Origin: Streptomyces sp. SAI-127 | Lineage (GTDB): Bacteria > Actinomycetota > Actinomycetes > Streptomycetales > Streptomycetaceae | Assembly: GCF_029894425.1 (NCBI RefSeq) | Contig: NZ_JARXYJ010000001.1 | Location: forward strand, 1-64,000 | Reading direction: 5' to 3' | DNA: 64,000 bases | Shown here: in pieces, positions 1 to 8,629 of the stretch | How the letters are laid out: the number at the start of each line of letters is the position of its first letter | How positions within the stretch are numbered: position 1 is the stretch's first letter | Made by a program: the position numbers and the translations under genes | Notes under the pieces: model-generated | Database searches by the model: none | Seen by the model: only the letters and a program-made list of their open reading frames with translations | What the model was told of the DNA's origin: nothing

Positions 1-350
1 TGGAAGCAGCTGTCCACCGAACAGCAGGAACGGCTGACCAAACCTGGGCTAATCAAGCCCGTCCAGACACCGTCTCCGGCCCCTGCGGCCACACGTGCGA
101 CGAAGGGCCCGGGCAAGGCGCAGCAGGCCTTCCAACGCGGCCTGGCAGCCCTCGCCCAGTGGGTCGAACGGGAAGGCGCCCCCACCGGCCTGTACCGCGC
201 GGACACACTGAAGAGATCACGGTCGACGGCGAAACCGAACCGGTGGTCATCAAGCTCGGCGTATGGACATCGAACACCCGTGCCAGGCGGGACAAGCTCA
301 CCGAGGAACAGCTCGACGCACTACGAGAACTCGGCATGGAATGGGCGTGA
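1..350 (+). pseudogene. C-terminal fragment of a helicase-associated-domain protein, frameshifted
   Basis: Frame 1 reads WKQLSTEQQERL... and AFQRGLAALAQWVEREGA. The match then continues in frame 3 as HRPVPRGHTEEI... and ends LRELGMEWA before TGA at 348-350. This pattern is typical of the helicase-associated (HA) repeats at the C-terminus of large actinobacterial DEAD/DEAH helicases, including those coded near Streptomyces chromosome ends. The 5' part lies left of the window. The frame change falls at about 178-183 in a run of five C; a sixth C would restore one reading frame, so it is either a real 1-base deletion or a homopolymer error. Its position next to tap-tpg fits a subtelomeric helicase (TtrA-like), but this fragment does not contain the ATPase core that would show it. 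Confidence 0.7.
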
Positions 351-442
351 CGCCGACACCGCCCGGCTGTTGCGCCGGATCGCGCAGGGCCCCCGGGACA
401 CGATATCGGGGCCGCGCTTTTTCAGCCGCCACGGCGCTCGCG

Positions 443-1129
443 TCACGCCTCGTCATGCCAGGGGAAGCCATCCGGGTCCGTGGCGGCACGGGTCCTGACC
501 CGCTCATCGTCATGGCCGCGGATCTGGTCCAGGAACGGGAAGTCTTCCGGCTGCACGGCCAGTTTGGCGACAGGGGCCACTGGTACGGGACTTGCCCATT
601 GGGCCGGCTGCACCAAGACATCGCCGACCCGCATCCGCGGCTGCAGCTCGAAGGTGTCGGCGGGCAGCAGGTACACCGTGCCGGGACGCCAGGGCTGCTG
701 CTTCAGCGCCCGCGCGCTGATGGAGAAGTAGTAGTGCGGCTCGCCGAGCCGCTCGCTGCCGTTGTCGAGGCGGGCGCAGCCATTGATCAACGACATCGGG
801 TGGTGGTCCCGGTCCAGGATCGCGTAGTACATCGGCCAGAGCCCGTCGCCGGCGGCGAAGACCGCGCGACGGTTGCCGAACTCGCTGCTGTCGTTCGGCT
901 GCCGGGGCTCGAAGCGGCTGATCGCCGGATCGCCCGAGCCGTGCAACAGCAGTCTGCCGCGGTCTGCGGCACGGCAGAGGAACTGCCATTTCGGCGCCTC
1001 GATCCGGTAGTCGATGGGCTCATCGGGACCGTTCGCGAGCGCTTGCTCCAGCAGTCGGTCGAAGGATGCCAACGTTGTGCGGTCCGAGGGTGCAGCGGGA
1101 CGCGTCATCCAGTACGCAGGCAGCTTCAT
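443..1129 (-). CDS. Conserved hypothetical protein (about 228 aa)
   Basis: I do not recognise a named family. The protein has a conserved-looking core with the pieces KWQFLCRAADRG, LLLHGSGDP, FEPRQPNDSSEFGN and AVFAAGDGLWPMYYAI, followed by HYYFSISARAL and a proline-rich C-terminal part. There is no signal peptide or membrane segment. ATG at 1129 is preferred over the adjacent TTG at 1132 because a GGATAGG sequence lies about 8 bases upstream. It is downstream of tpg on the same strand with a gap of about 50 bp, so it could be the last gene of the tap-tpg transcript. The codon use and the clustering of aromatic motifs argue that it is a real gene. No function is proposed. Confidence 0.6.
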   Translation of the reverse strand: MKLPAYWMTRPAAPSDRTTLASFDRLLEQALANGPDEPIDYRIEAPKWQFLCRAADRGRLLLHGSGDPAISRFEPRQPNDSSEFGNRRAVFAAGDGLWPMYYAILDRDHHPMSLINGCARLDNGSERLGEPHYYFSISARALKQQPWRPGTVYLLPADTFELQPRMRVGDVLVQPAQWASPVPVAPVAKLAVQPEDFPFLDQIRGHDDERVRTRAATDPDGFPWHDEA

Positions 1130-1180
1130 CAAAGCAACCTATCCAGCGCACCGCACGGAGTCGCCTGGGTTGTTCGAGAT

Positions 1181-1738
1181 CTACAGGTCGAACTCGAGGT
1201 GCTCGATGTCCGTGAACCGGACCTCCTCCAGGCTTCCCGCGCGGCGGCCGCCGTCCTGGAAGTAGACCTCCTTGAGCGCTTCGGCGGCGATCTCCTTCAG
1301 CTGCTGGTCGGTGGCGCCGGCCTCTTGGGCGTTGAAGAGTCGGGCGGCGTAGCGGGGCGGCAGGGCGACGGTCAGGTGCCGGATGCGGTCCTGGTCCGTC
1401 GACCCGATCGGCGCGGTGTAGCCGAGGCGGGCGCGGGTGTCGACGACGATGCCGCCGGTGGTCGCCGCCTTCTGCCGGGCCTTGGCCCTAATCTGTGGCT
1501 GCCAGCGCTTCTTCACCTCGCGCTCCAGTCGCGCGGCGAGGTCCGGGCGGGGCTTCTTGATCTGGTCCTTCACGTACCGCTCGACGGTGCGCTGCGAGAT
1601 GCGCAGCATCTGGGCGACCGCCTTGGTGCTTTTGAGCTGCTTGACCAGGTACCGCATCTGCGCGCCCGCGCTCTTGGGTGCCGGGCGGGTGAACGCCTTC
1701 TGCACTGCGGCTTCCAGGCCGTCCCCGAACAGGCTCAT
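1181..1738 (-). CDS. tpg: Telomere terminal protein Tpg
   Basis: The 185-residue product matches the Streptomyces terminal protein family over its full length. It starts MSLFGDGLEAAVQKAFTRP, has a helix-turn-helix around residues 40-60 (MLRISQRTVERYV), a basic segment KKRWQPQIRAKAR, and ends FTDIEHLEFDL. Tpg is bound covalently to the 5' ends of linear replicons and primes the patching of the terminal single-strand gap. Threonine 114 lies in GSTD; from memory this is the residue reported to accept the first nucleotide in S. coelicolor Tpg. The start is supported by AGGAGAAGG 6-14 bases upstream. It follows tap by 12 bp, the standard operon order. Confidence 0.93.
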   Translation of the reverse strand: MSLFGDGLEAAVQKAFTRPAPKSAGAQMRYLVKQLKSTKAVAQMLRISQRTVERYVKDQIKKPRPDLAARLEREVKKRWQPQIRAKARQKAATTGGIVVDTRARLGYTAPIGSTDQDRIRHLTVALPPRYAARLFNAQEAGATDQQLKEIAAEALKEVYFQDGGRRAGSLEEVRFTDIEHLEFDL

Positions 1739-1750
1739 CGTCGCCTTCTC

Positions 1751-3970
1751 CTATTCTCCGTTGTCGGCGTCGGTGACGGTGCCGTCCTTGATGTACCGGG
1801 CGAGGTTGAGCTCGGGGGCGTTGAACCGCTCGCGGACCTCTTCGCCCCACAGGACGCTCTGGGTGCCCTCGTGCTTGACCAGGCCGGGGTTGATGCCGAG
1901 CTTGAAGCCGCCGGGCAGCGGCTTGCCGTCCCGGTAGGGCAGGAAGTCCAGCGGCGAGGTGCCGTTGGCGGCGTAGACGACGCAGTCGGACAGGACCGCG
2001 ATCGGGTACTGGCCGGTGAAGCTGGCGTGCTTGACGATCTTGCGGTGCAGGTTGATCCGGGTGCGGGAGATGACCGCCGCGCGGATGTCCGGCCGCCACG
2101 TCGGGCGGGACAGCGCACGCCACGGCTCGCCCGGACGCCAGCCCTCACCCCGGGGCCGCTCGCGCAGCTTGCCCAGGCCGCCTTTCACCGTCGCCTTGAT
2201 CGCGGAGACGACGATCGCCAGCTCCGGGTCACGGCCGCGGTAGCCGTCCATCGCGGCGAGGAAGTCGGCCGGCGACAGGTCGGCGTCGACACCGAGGTCG
2301 GCCATCGTGGCGAGGTAGGCGTCGCGCAGCCGGTTGTACCAGCCGTCCAGGTAACGGCCGTTCTCGTAACGGACGTACGCCTCGAGCGGCACGACGTCGT
2401 AGCCGAGCTCCACCGCGTACGCCACGGTCGGCGTCGCGTACCAGGCCGGACCCTCCGGTTGCTCGCCCTTCGGTGTGAACGGGCTGGGCAGCAGACTCGC
2501 GTCCAGGTCCGCCCACGTGTCCTTGCCGACCTTCACCCGGGACAGGTCCACATGGGAGAGGTCGACCAGCCACGAGCCGGGCAGCTTCGCGTCGAACACC
2601 GGCGCCTTGACGTGGGTGGGCGCACCGATGCCGACGACCAGGCCGTTGGCGCCGGCGGCGAAGGCCATGTTCACGTCGATGCCGACCAGGTGCCGCAGCG
2701 TGCACTCGGCATCGGTCATCGGCCGCGCCCAGTCGTACGCCTCCTCGAACAGCTTCTCCCCCGGGCCGCGGACGTGGAACCGGGGCAGGTCCTTGAGAAG
2801 CGGGTGGCCGTCGGGGGCCTCGCACGGCGCGCAGTCCACCGGATCCTTGCCCAGCGAGCCGGGGTTGTGCTCGGAGTGCCGCTTGCCCGTCGCGTCCGGT
2901 TCGGAGGCACGGGTCGGTGGGTGCAGAGCAGTCATCAGCTCCAGGCCGGTCACCGCGGTCGATCCGCGCGGCGTCATCACCCGCGATGCGTACACGCCCA
3001 GCACGCGCGCGAGTTGCGCCGGCGGCAGCTGCCCGGCCTCGCCCCAGTGCCGGGTATCCAAGGCGTTCCACGACGGGATGCACAACTGCACGCAGGCCCG
3101 CTCCGAACCCTGCGCGGGGCGGTAGATCCGCGCCCACGGCCCGAACCCGCGCTTGGTCAGCTTCCACTCCGCACGGGCCAGCTGCTTGATGACCTTGTGG
3201 CCCTCGGGGATCCGCCCGGTGAGCCGCTCCTCCTCCGTGAGGGCGGCCGGCAGGCCGTAGCGCTCCAGTGCGGACGGGGTGAGCACGAGCAGCGGGTCGG
3301 CGTCCTTGCCCGGGCCGGACAGCTTCGGCGCCCCGAGCTTCGCCTCCGTGAGCGTCCAGTCCACCAGGGACGGAATCGACTTGGCGGGCACGTCCAGGAC
3401 CAGCCCGCCGGTGCAGTACGCCAGCACCTGACCGTCGGCGACGCCGACGACCGCAAGCGGCCCGTTCTCGAACCGTGCATCGGCGCCATCGGCTGGGGTG
3501 CCGGCGGGGGCGGTCTTACGCGCGGGCTGCCGACGTGACGTCGGCCTGGTCGTTGCCGCCGGATGCGGCACAGCGGCGGGGCGCAGTGCGGTGTCCTCGG
3601 ATACACGCTCTGGGATCGGGCCTGTGGGTTCGGTGCGGGCTTGGGCCGGTTCAGTTCCCGTTGGCGCAGGAGCCGCTGGGAGGGCAGGCGTCTCGGGGAC
3701 CGCCGTGTCCTCAGCGGGCACCGGGGCGTTGGCGGGGTAGAGCTGGGCGAGTTGCTTGAGCATGCGCGCGTATGCGTCGCGCTCCGGCGGCCGCGGCTCG
3801 GTCTTGCCGGCCTCCCAGCCGCTGACCGTCGCCCGCCGCACCTGCAGTGCGGCGGCCACCTCGTCCAGCGTCAGCCCGTGCGCCTGGCGCAGCCGTTTGC
3901 GTTCCGCCGGGGGCGGCAGCGGGGAGCGGGACGCGATGAGCGCGTCGACGGCGTCGAACAGCTCGGACAT
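1751..3970 (-). CDS. tap: Telomere-associated protein Tap
   Basis: The 739-residue protein begins MSELFDAVDALIASRSPLPP and has an XRE-type helix-turn-helix at about residues 25-60 (LRQAHGLTLDEVAAAL, RRATVSGWEAGKTEP). A proline/alanine/threonine-rich linker covers about 80-155, followed by a long globular region of the Tap family. Length and layout match Tap of S. coelicolor. Tap binds the 3' overhang at telomeres and recruits Tpg. A strong GGCAGGAGG ribosome site precedes the ATG. It is the first gene of a tap-tpg operon and is divergent from the second tpg at 4241. The helix-turn-helix could also act on the 11-bp repeat array just upstream (4001-4044); that is inference. Confidence 0.92.
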   Translation of the reverse strand: MSELFDAVDALIASRSPLPPPAERKRLRQAHGLTLDEVAAALQVRRATVSGWEAGKTEPRPPERDAYARMLKQLAQLYPANAPVPAEDTAVPETPALPAAPAPTGTEPAQARTEPTGPIPERVSEDTALRPAAVPHPAATTRPTSRRQPARKTAPAGTPADGADARFENGPLAVVGVADGQVLAYCTGGLVLDVPAKSIPSLVDWTLTEAKLGAPKLSGPGKDADPLLVLTPSALERYGLPAALTEEERLTGRIPEGHKVIKQLARAEWKLTKRGFGPWARIYRPAQGSERACVQLCIPSWNALDTRHWGEAGQLPPAQLARVLGVYASRVMTPRGSTAVTGLELMTALHPPTRASEPDATGKRHSEHNPGSLGKDPVDCAPCEAPDGHPLLKDLPRFHVRGPGEKLFEEAYDWARPMTDAECTLRHLVGIDVNMAFAAGANGLVVGIGAPTHVKAPVFDAKLPGSWLVDLSHVDLSRVKVGKDTWADLDASLLPSPFTPKGEQPEGPAWYATPTVAYAVELGYDVVPLEAYVRYENGRYLDGWYNRLRDAYLATMADLGVDADLSPADFLAAMDGYRGRDPELAIVVSAIKATVKGGLGKLRERPRGEGWRPGEPWRALSRPTWRPDIRAAVISRTRINLHRKIVKHASFTGQYPIAVLSDCVVYAANGTSPLDFLPYRDGKPLPGGFKLGINPGLVKHEGTQSVLWGEEVRERFNAPELNLARYIKDGTVTDADNGE

Positions 3971-4000
3971 GCAGCACCTCCTGCCCCAACCCTAGCGTGA

Positions 4001-4044
4001 AGCGCATGTTTCGCGTACGAACCGCGTACGGATGGCGTAAATGG
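4001..4044. repeat. Four imperfect 11-bp direct repeats between tap and the second tpg
   Basis: Reading every 11 bases gives AGCGCATGTTT, CGCGTACGAAC, CGCGTACGGAT and GGCGTAAATGG. The middle two share CGCGTACG exactly, at 4012-4019 and 4023-4030. The 11-bp period puts each copy on nearly the same face of the helix. The array starts 31 bp upstream of the tap start codon, inside the divergent promoter region. It is a candidate operator or iteron for the Tap helix-turn-helix protein; no binding data are available. Confidence 0.55.
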
Positions 4045-4240
4045 CGGTTGGGGGTTCACGGTTGTTCCCTGAAAGGCGTCCGCAGGCTTGGGTTGCTGCA
4101 GGCTCTTTAGCCGGGGGCCCGCGGTGGTGTCCTGGCTATGCCTGAACTGGCCGGGGGGAGCGGCTTGGTGTGAGAGATCTGGGAGAGCAGACGGCCGCCG
4201 TGCACCAGTCATCGCGGCGGCAGAACGCTCGGGGGCGGGC

Positions 4241-4795
4241 ATGGGTGAGATCGTCAAAGGGCTCGAACGAGCGTTGCTGACCCGTCCCGTGCCTACGAAG
4301 GATGCCGCTGTGCGCTTCCTGCTCAAGGCGGAGAAGAGCTCCACGAAGAACGTGGCCGTCCTCCTGGGGATCTCCCAGCGCACGGTACAGCGGTGGGTCA
4401 CCACCCGGCCGGGAATGCGCCGCCGTCCCAGTGCTGTGCATGCGGGGTTGATCGATGAGGCCGTCAGGGCACGGTGGCAGCCCCTGGTGCGCTCCCGCCG
4501 ACGGGCCCGGGCCGAGGCCGACGGGTTTGTCTTCCACACCAGGGCGCGGTTCGGTTTCGCCGCTCCGGCAGGCTCCTCGGACGATCCGCGGGTACGGCTG
4601 ATCACCCAGTACCTGTCGGGAGAAGTGGCCCGCGAGCTGTTCGCCGCCCGGGACGCCGGCGGAGGCGAGCAGCAGCAGATGGTGATCCTCGCCCGTGCTC
4701 TGGGACATGCCTACTTCCGGGACGGAGGCCGGCGCGCCCACGGTCTCGGGATCGCCTTCACTGACGTGGAGTTCGCCGATTTCTCCATCGACTGA
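4241..4795 (+). CDS. Second Tpg-family terminal protein paralogue
   Basis: The 184-residue product aligns with the tpg at 1181-1738 along its length. Both have the ISQRTV helix-turn-helix core, RWQP, TRARxG, AAP/TAP-xGS, an AGxxxQQ block, YFxDGGRRAxxL and FTDVE near the end. The residue matching the putative priming threonine of Tpg is serine here (GSSD). The start at 4241 is chosen because homology begins there; upstream codons in the same frame look non-coding and the ribosome site is weak. It is transcribed away from tap and shares its 270-bp intergenic region. It may serve a different telomere type or a plasmid. Family membership is firm; whether it works with this Tap is not known. Confidence 0.85.
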   Translation: MGEIVKGLERALLTRPVPTKDAAVRFLLKAEKSSTKNVAVLLGISQRTVQRWVTTRPGMRRRPSAVHAGLIDEAVRARWQPLVRSRRRARAEADGFVFHTRARFGFAAPAGSSDDPRVRLITQYLSGEVARELFAARDAGGGEQQQMVILARALGHAYFRDGGRRAHGLGIAFTDVEFADFSID

Positions 4796-4866
4796 CCACG
4801 CCCCTGGCTCGCTGTGCCGCGCGGCGCCGTCTTTCCCTTGCCGGCCCTGGGTGTCGGGGGCTGGGC

Positions 4867-5967
4867 TCAGGGCGAAGGTGGGGTCTGGTGCCGGGTCAGC
4901 ATCGTGTCGTAGCGCTGTGCTTCCTTGCGTTCGCGCCAGTCCCACTGGATACGGCCGGTGCGCTGGCCGGCGGGCGGTTGTGGCGGGCGAAGCCTCGCTG
5001 CTTCGGCCACGCGCAGCAGGTGGGTGCGGTCGTGGGGGCCGGCCAGCAGGTGCTGGTCCTGGGCCGGGGGCGAGCCGGGCGAAGCACACGGCAGCCTTCA
5101 GGAAGGTGCGTGCCCACGGCGGCACGCTGTAGGTGGCGCAGCCGTCGGTGTAGCGGGCGCGGTCGTGCAGGGCCAGGCTGGCCGCCGCGTCGTCGTAGTC
5201 GCCGGGGCGGGCGGTGGCGAGTTGCTGGAAGGAGGCGCCTGTGAATGACGCGGCGGTGAGGGCGGCGGCCAGCGGGGGTGGGCGGTCACGGTGGCCAGGC
5301 GTCGGGCGATCTCCCGGACTGTCTGCTGGGTGAGGGGTGCGGGTGGCGGGCGGTGCCGGAAGACGATCGGCGGCGGCGTGCACGGGCCGGTACATGGGGC
5401 GGGGCTGTCGTAGGAGACCAGGCGCTCCAGCACGGGCAGAGTGAGCCACCGGTCTGCCGGCCGGGCGGCCTCGTCCGCAGGCGGGGGTACGGGAGCGGGT
5501 GTGCCGTAGTAGTGACGGCGGGCGGCCTGGAAGTCGGCGATGACGGCGTAGTCGGCCGTCTGCAGCGCCTGGTGCAGGGCGGCGGGCAGATGGGGGCGGT
5601 GGCAGACCAGGGTCAGGTGGATGCCGGTGAGGGTGCGCATCTGCAGGAGGCGCATCGTGCGGCGGGCGGTGAGGCGGTGGGCGCGCAGGACGGTCAGCCG
5701 GGTGACGGGCAGGGCCGTGATCCAGGCGGTGGCGGCTTCCCAGGCGGGCTGACGGCCGGCGGGGAAACGCCCCGGGAGCAGGGGCGGCTTGCCCAGAGCG
5801 GCCAGAAGGTCGTGGGCGAGGCCGGTCTCGCTGGTGCTGCCCGGGCCGGGGTGCAGGGTGATCCGCCCGGAGGGCGGATGGTGGGCGGCCAGGGCCGTGT
5901 GCGTGTGGATCGCATCGTCGCCCGGGTCGAGGACCACGGCGACGCACGGTGGCATGGTGGGCGGCAT
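4867..5967 (-). pseudogene. Fourth gene of the transposition module, degenerate ATPase-like, two frameshifts
   Basis: The coding pattern starts MPPTMPPCVAVVLDPGDD at 5967 in one frame. It moves to a second frame near 5275 (LAAALTAASFTGASFQQL) and a third near 5055 (LLAGPHDRTHLLRVAEA, GRIQWDWRERKEAQRY), ending at TGA 4867-4869. An intact version would be about 366 residues. Both shifts sit in five-base C runs (minus strand), where one extra C restores the frame. The middle part LTVLRAHRLTARRTMRLLQM then GIHLTLVCH resembles the Walker B strand and sensor region of TniB-like AAA proteins, but the acidic pair is replaced and no Walker A is visible. It lies 13 bp after tniB in the same operon, so it is probably an accessory or target-selection protein of the module. 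Confidence 0.55.
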
Positions 5968-5980
5968 GGCGGCGTGGTGG

Positions 5981-6724
5981 TCAGGCGAGGCGGCTGAAGG
6001 CCCAGCGCAGCAGTTCCCGGTCGGCCCGGGGCCGGCCGGTGCGGGCGAGCGCGGTACGGGTGTGGGCGGTCAACTGGGCCCAGGCGCGAAAGTTGCCATG
6101 GGCGGCGTGGCTGTCGGCGAAAGCGATGTCGTCGGGGTCGGCGTCGGCCCACACCGGATGGAACAGGGGGATGACCTGCTGGACTTCATCTGGGGTGAGG
6201 CGGGTGAAGTGCTGCCAGATGAAGATGCGGGAGGAGAGCATCGGTTCGCGGCGCAGCACGGTGTGGCAGCCCTCGCCGCCGACGAAGACGACCGCGAAGC
6301 GGGTGGCGGGCTCGTCCCACAGGTAGCGGAAGTATTCGAACGCTTCTCCGTTGAGCCACTGGGCCTCGTCGACGAGGAAGGTGCGGGGGTGTTCGGCCAG
6401 GGAGGTTTTCAGCAGGCGGTCGAACTCGCTGGGATGGCGGGGTGGTTCACCGGGCAGGTCGAGCGCGGTGAACAGCTCGTAGCGCACGGCCCGGGCGGTG
6501 GGGCGGGCACGGAAGGTGACCCGTCGGACATCCTCTGCGGGTTCGAGTTCGTGCAGGCAGGTGTTGACCGCGAGCGTCTTGCCGTGGCCGGCACCGCCGT
6601 GGATGCACATCATGGCGCGTGCGGCGACGGTGTCGGTGATGTTCTCCCGCGCGGTGAGCAGGGCCCGGGTGGTGACGACGGCCGCGTCGGGCAGGTCGAC
6701 GTACTGGTAGGAGGCCGCGGTCAT
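5981..6724 (-). CDS. tniB: TniB-like AAA ATPase of a transposition module
   Basis: The 247-residue protein has Walker A GGAGHGKT (about residues 43-50), Walker B TFLVDEAQWL (about 114-123) and a C-terminal helical part with FHPVWADADPDD and HGNFRAWAQLTAH. This is the architecture of MuB/TnsC/TniB target-choice ATPases that pair with DDE transposases of the Tn5053/Tn7 type. Its ATG overlaps the stop of the upstream transposase gene (ATGA), so the two are translationally coupled. The C-terminal half is clearly related to the C-terminal half of the fusion protein at 8630-10012. The ATPase motifs look intact. Confidence 0.85.
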   Translation of the reverse strand: MTAASYQYVDLPDAAVVTTRALLTARENITDTVAARAMMCIHGGAGHGKTLAVNTCLHELEPAEDVRRVTFRARPTARAVRYELFTALDLPGEPPRHPSEFDRLLKTSLAEHPRTFLVDEAQWLNGEAFEYFRYLWDEPATRFAVVFVGGEGCHTVLRREPMLSSRIFIWQHFTRLTPDEVQQVIPLFHPVWADADPDDIAFADSHAAHGNFRAWAQLTAHTRTALARTGRPRADRELLRWAFSRLA

Positions 6725-8547
6725 CAGGCGTCTCCTGCGGGTCGGGAGCCGGTCTCCGGCGCAACGTCCCCTGGCGGGTCTGCTGGAGCGGAGGCGGGCG
6801 GGGGCGTCGCTGTGCCGGCCGCAAGGGCGGGCGGAGTGCGCCAGTGCGCCGGAGGCGGGGCGGGCGGGATCAGGTCGGGCAGTGCCAGCCGTGCGACGTC
6901 GGTGTAGTCGGCGGCGGCGAGTTCACGCTCTACCTGGGCGGCCGTGACGGCTCCCAGCCGCTGGGCGGGCTCCGCACTGGTGGTGGGGGCGAATCGCTGG
7001 CGGCGCAGGCGTTCGGCGGCCTTCACGTCGGCGCGCAGGCGCCGGGCGCGCTCCGCACGTGCCTCGCGCAGCGCCTGCAACTGCTCGGGAGTGGCTGCGT
7101 CCGCGAGGTGCGCCGGGCCGAGGTGTCGGCCTCGGGCGTCGCAGACCTCGATCTCGTGGTCGTGGTGCGGCATGTAGCGCACGCGGACCTGGCGGCCGGC
7201 CTGGCCGGTCATCCACGCGGCGGTGTAGGTGCGGCCGCGCCAGCTCACGCCGTGGCTGGTCAGCTTCCGCAGCCGGCCGTCGTCCTCGAGAGTGAAGGCC
7301 CACAGGTCGGCGGCGGGGATGTCGGTGACAGGGGTCGGATCGGCCTGCCACGCCTCCAGCGGCGTACGGCCCGACAGGGCTTTCGGGCGGTGCGCGATGT
7401 TCCACCAGTTCGTCCACGCCAGGACCTCCGCGGTGAAGTCCTGGAACGACAGGGCGGACACCGCCCCCGCAGTACGACCGCGCCGCTGCGCGCGGGGCCC
7501 GGTGGGCCCGGCGGTGTAGCCGGGCAGGGCGGCGAACAGCATCCGGTCCGCAGCCCGGTTGAGGCTCTCCACCGTGCCTTTCAGATGCGGGCTGTAGGCA
7601 GGCAGGTCCTTGACCGTCACGCCCATCGCGCCGAGCGCCGTGGTGACGGCCGCCGACAGGAAATCCTTGCCCCGGTCCACCCTCACCAGCTCCGGCACTC
7701 CCCCGGCCGGGCCGTAGGGCTCATCCCGCACCACTGCGGCACGCAAGGCGGCCAGCACCGACGCGCGGGAGGGATGGCCCGGAGTGACAGCGGTGCCGGT
7801 GATGACCTTGGTGGCGGTGTCGATGAACCAGGTGATCCACGGGCGCACCAGGTCGCCGTCGGCGTCGACCAGCAGCGGGGCCTGGACGTGGTCGGTCTCC
7901 CAGGCGTAGTTGCGCCATGACGGCGGCCGCTTGCCGAACACGTCATGGGCGCGTGCTGCCTCCGCTCCGATGGCGAGACCGGCGCGCTCCCCCGCCGTCA
8001 GATCACGGCGCAGCGCGCGCAGGAACGTCGACAGCGACGGGACCGGATCCAGCAGCGGCACCTGCGACAGGGCTGCCCCACCCGGAACAGCCACCGGGTC
8101 CGGCGGGACGGGCGCGGCAGTACCGGACGTCTGCGCGCGTACGCCCCCGGCCTCGGCCGCGGCGCGCTCCACGAGCTGGCGGTGGACTGCGGAGGCGTTG
8201 CCGTGCCAGTACGCCAGCAGCACCCGGATCTCCGCGGTGATCTCGAACCGGCCGGTGCGGCGGGCTCCGGGATGCGCAGCCGCCGCCGGACTCCGGGACG
8301 CCTCGGCCAGCCACCGCCATACCGTGCGCTCCGACGCCCCCAGGCACTCCCCCGCCAGCCGCACATGCTGCCGCGAAAGACCGCCCCGGGCCCGCAACGC
8401 CAGCAGGCGCCGCACCGCGGGCGCCCGCAGCGCAACCAGCGACTGCTTCCCGAGCACACCCGCCGGATCCCCCGGCGGTGGCAGCCACTGCCCTCCCGCG
8501 TCAACGCCGCGGCCGCCATGGGTGTCCCGCGGTCCGTTGTCCGTCAT
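6724..8547 (-). CDS. tniA: TniA-like DDE transposase with rve integrase core
   Basis: The 607-residue protein has two N-terminal DNA-binding modules: a helix-turn-helix near residues 50-85 (GGLSRQHVRLA, SERTVWRWLAEA) and a second helical region at about 100-190. The rve catalytic domain follows, with D in WETDHVQ (about 218), D in RVDRGKDF (about 291) and E in GTVESLNR (about 327). A Mu-type C-terminal beta-barrel segment (LTSHGVSWRGRTYTAAWM) and a basic tail of about 100 residues complete it. Length and order match TniA/TnsB-type transposases, and the DDE triad is complete. GGAGGTGA lies about 10 bases upstream of the ATG. It is the second gene of the four-gene operon. Confidence 0.88.
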   Translation of the reverse strand: MTDNGPRDTHGGRGVDAGGQWLPPPGDPAGVLGKQSLVALRAPAVRRLLALRARGGLSRQHVRLAGECLGASERTVWRWLAEASRSPAAAAHPGARRTGRFEITAEIRVLLAYWHGNASAVHRQLVERAAAEAGGVRAQTSGTAAPVPPDPVAVPGGAALSQVPLLDPVPSLSTFLRALRRDLTAGERAGLAIGAEAARAHDVFGKRPPSWRNYAWETDHVQAPLLVDADGDLVRPWITWFIDTATKVITGTAVTPGHPSRASVLAALRAAVVRDEPYGPAGGVPELVRVDRGKDFLSAAVTTALGAMGVTVKDLPAYSPHLKGTVESLNRAADRMLFAALPGYTAGPTGPRAQRRGRTAGAVSALSFQDFTAEVLAWTNWWNIAHRPKALSGRTPLEAWQADPTPVTDIPAADLWAFTLEDDGRLRKLTSHGVSWRGRTYTAAWMTGQAGRQVRVRYMPHHDHEIEVCDARGRHLGPAHLADAATPEQLQALREARAERARRLRADVKAAERLRRQRFAPTTSAEPAQRLGAVTAAQVERELAAADYTDVARLALPDLIPPAPPPAHWRTPPALAAGTATPPPASAPADPPGDVAPETGSRPAGDA

Positions 8548-8629
8548 CGCGCCGCTTCACCTCCGCGCCGAACGGGATGAGGTGCTCCGCCGCCGGAACC
8601 GGTGTGCCCCGGGCGCGTAAGAGGGGCCG

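Noticed and set aside
1..1180. Telomere palindromes at the left edge
   Set aside because: I looked for the tandem palindromes of Streptomyces telomeres near the helicase fragment and saw none; the replicon end is outside the window.
263..3538. A very long open frame on the plus strand opposite tap and tpg
   Set aside because: It is antisense to two clearly recognisable genes, has no conserved motif, and its openness is explained by third-position GC bias.
4088..4240. In-frame N-terminal extension of the second tpg
   Set aside because: Tpg homology starts exactly at ATG 4241 and the upstream codons look non-coding.
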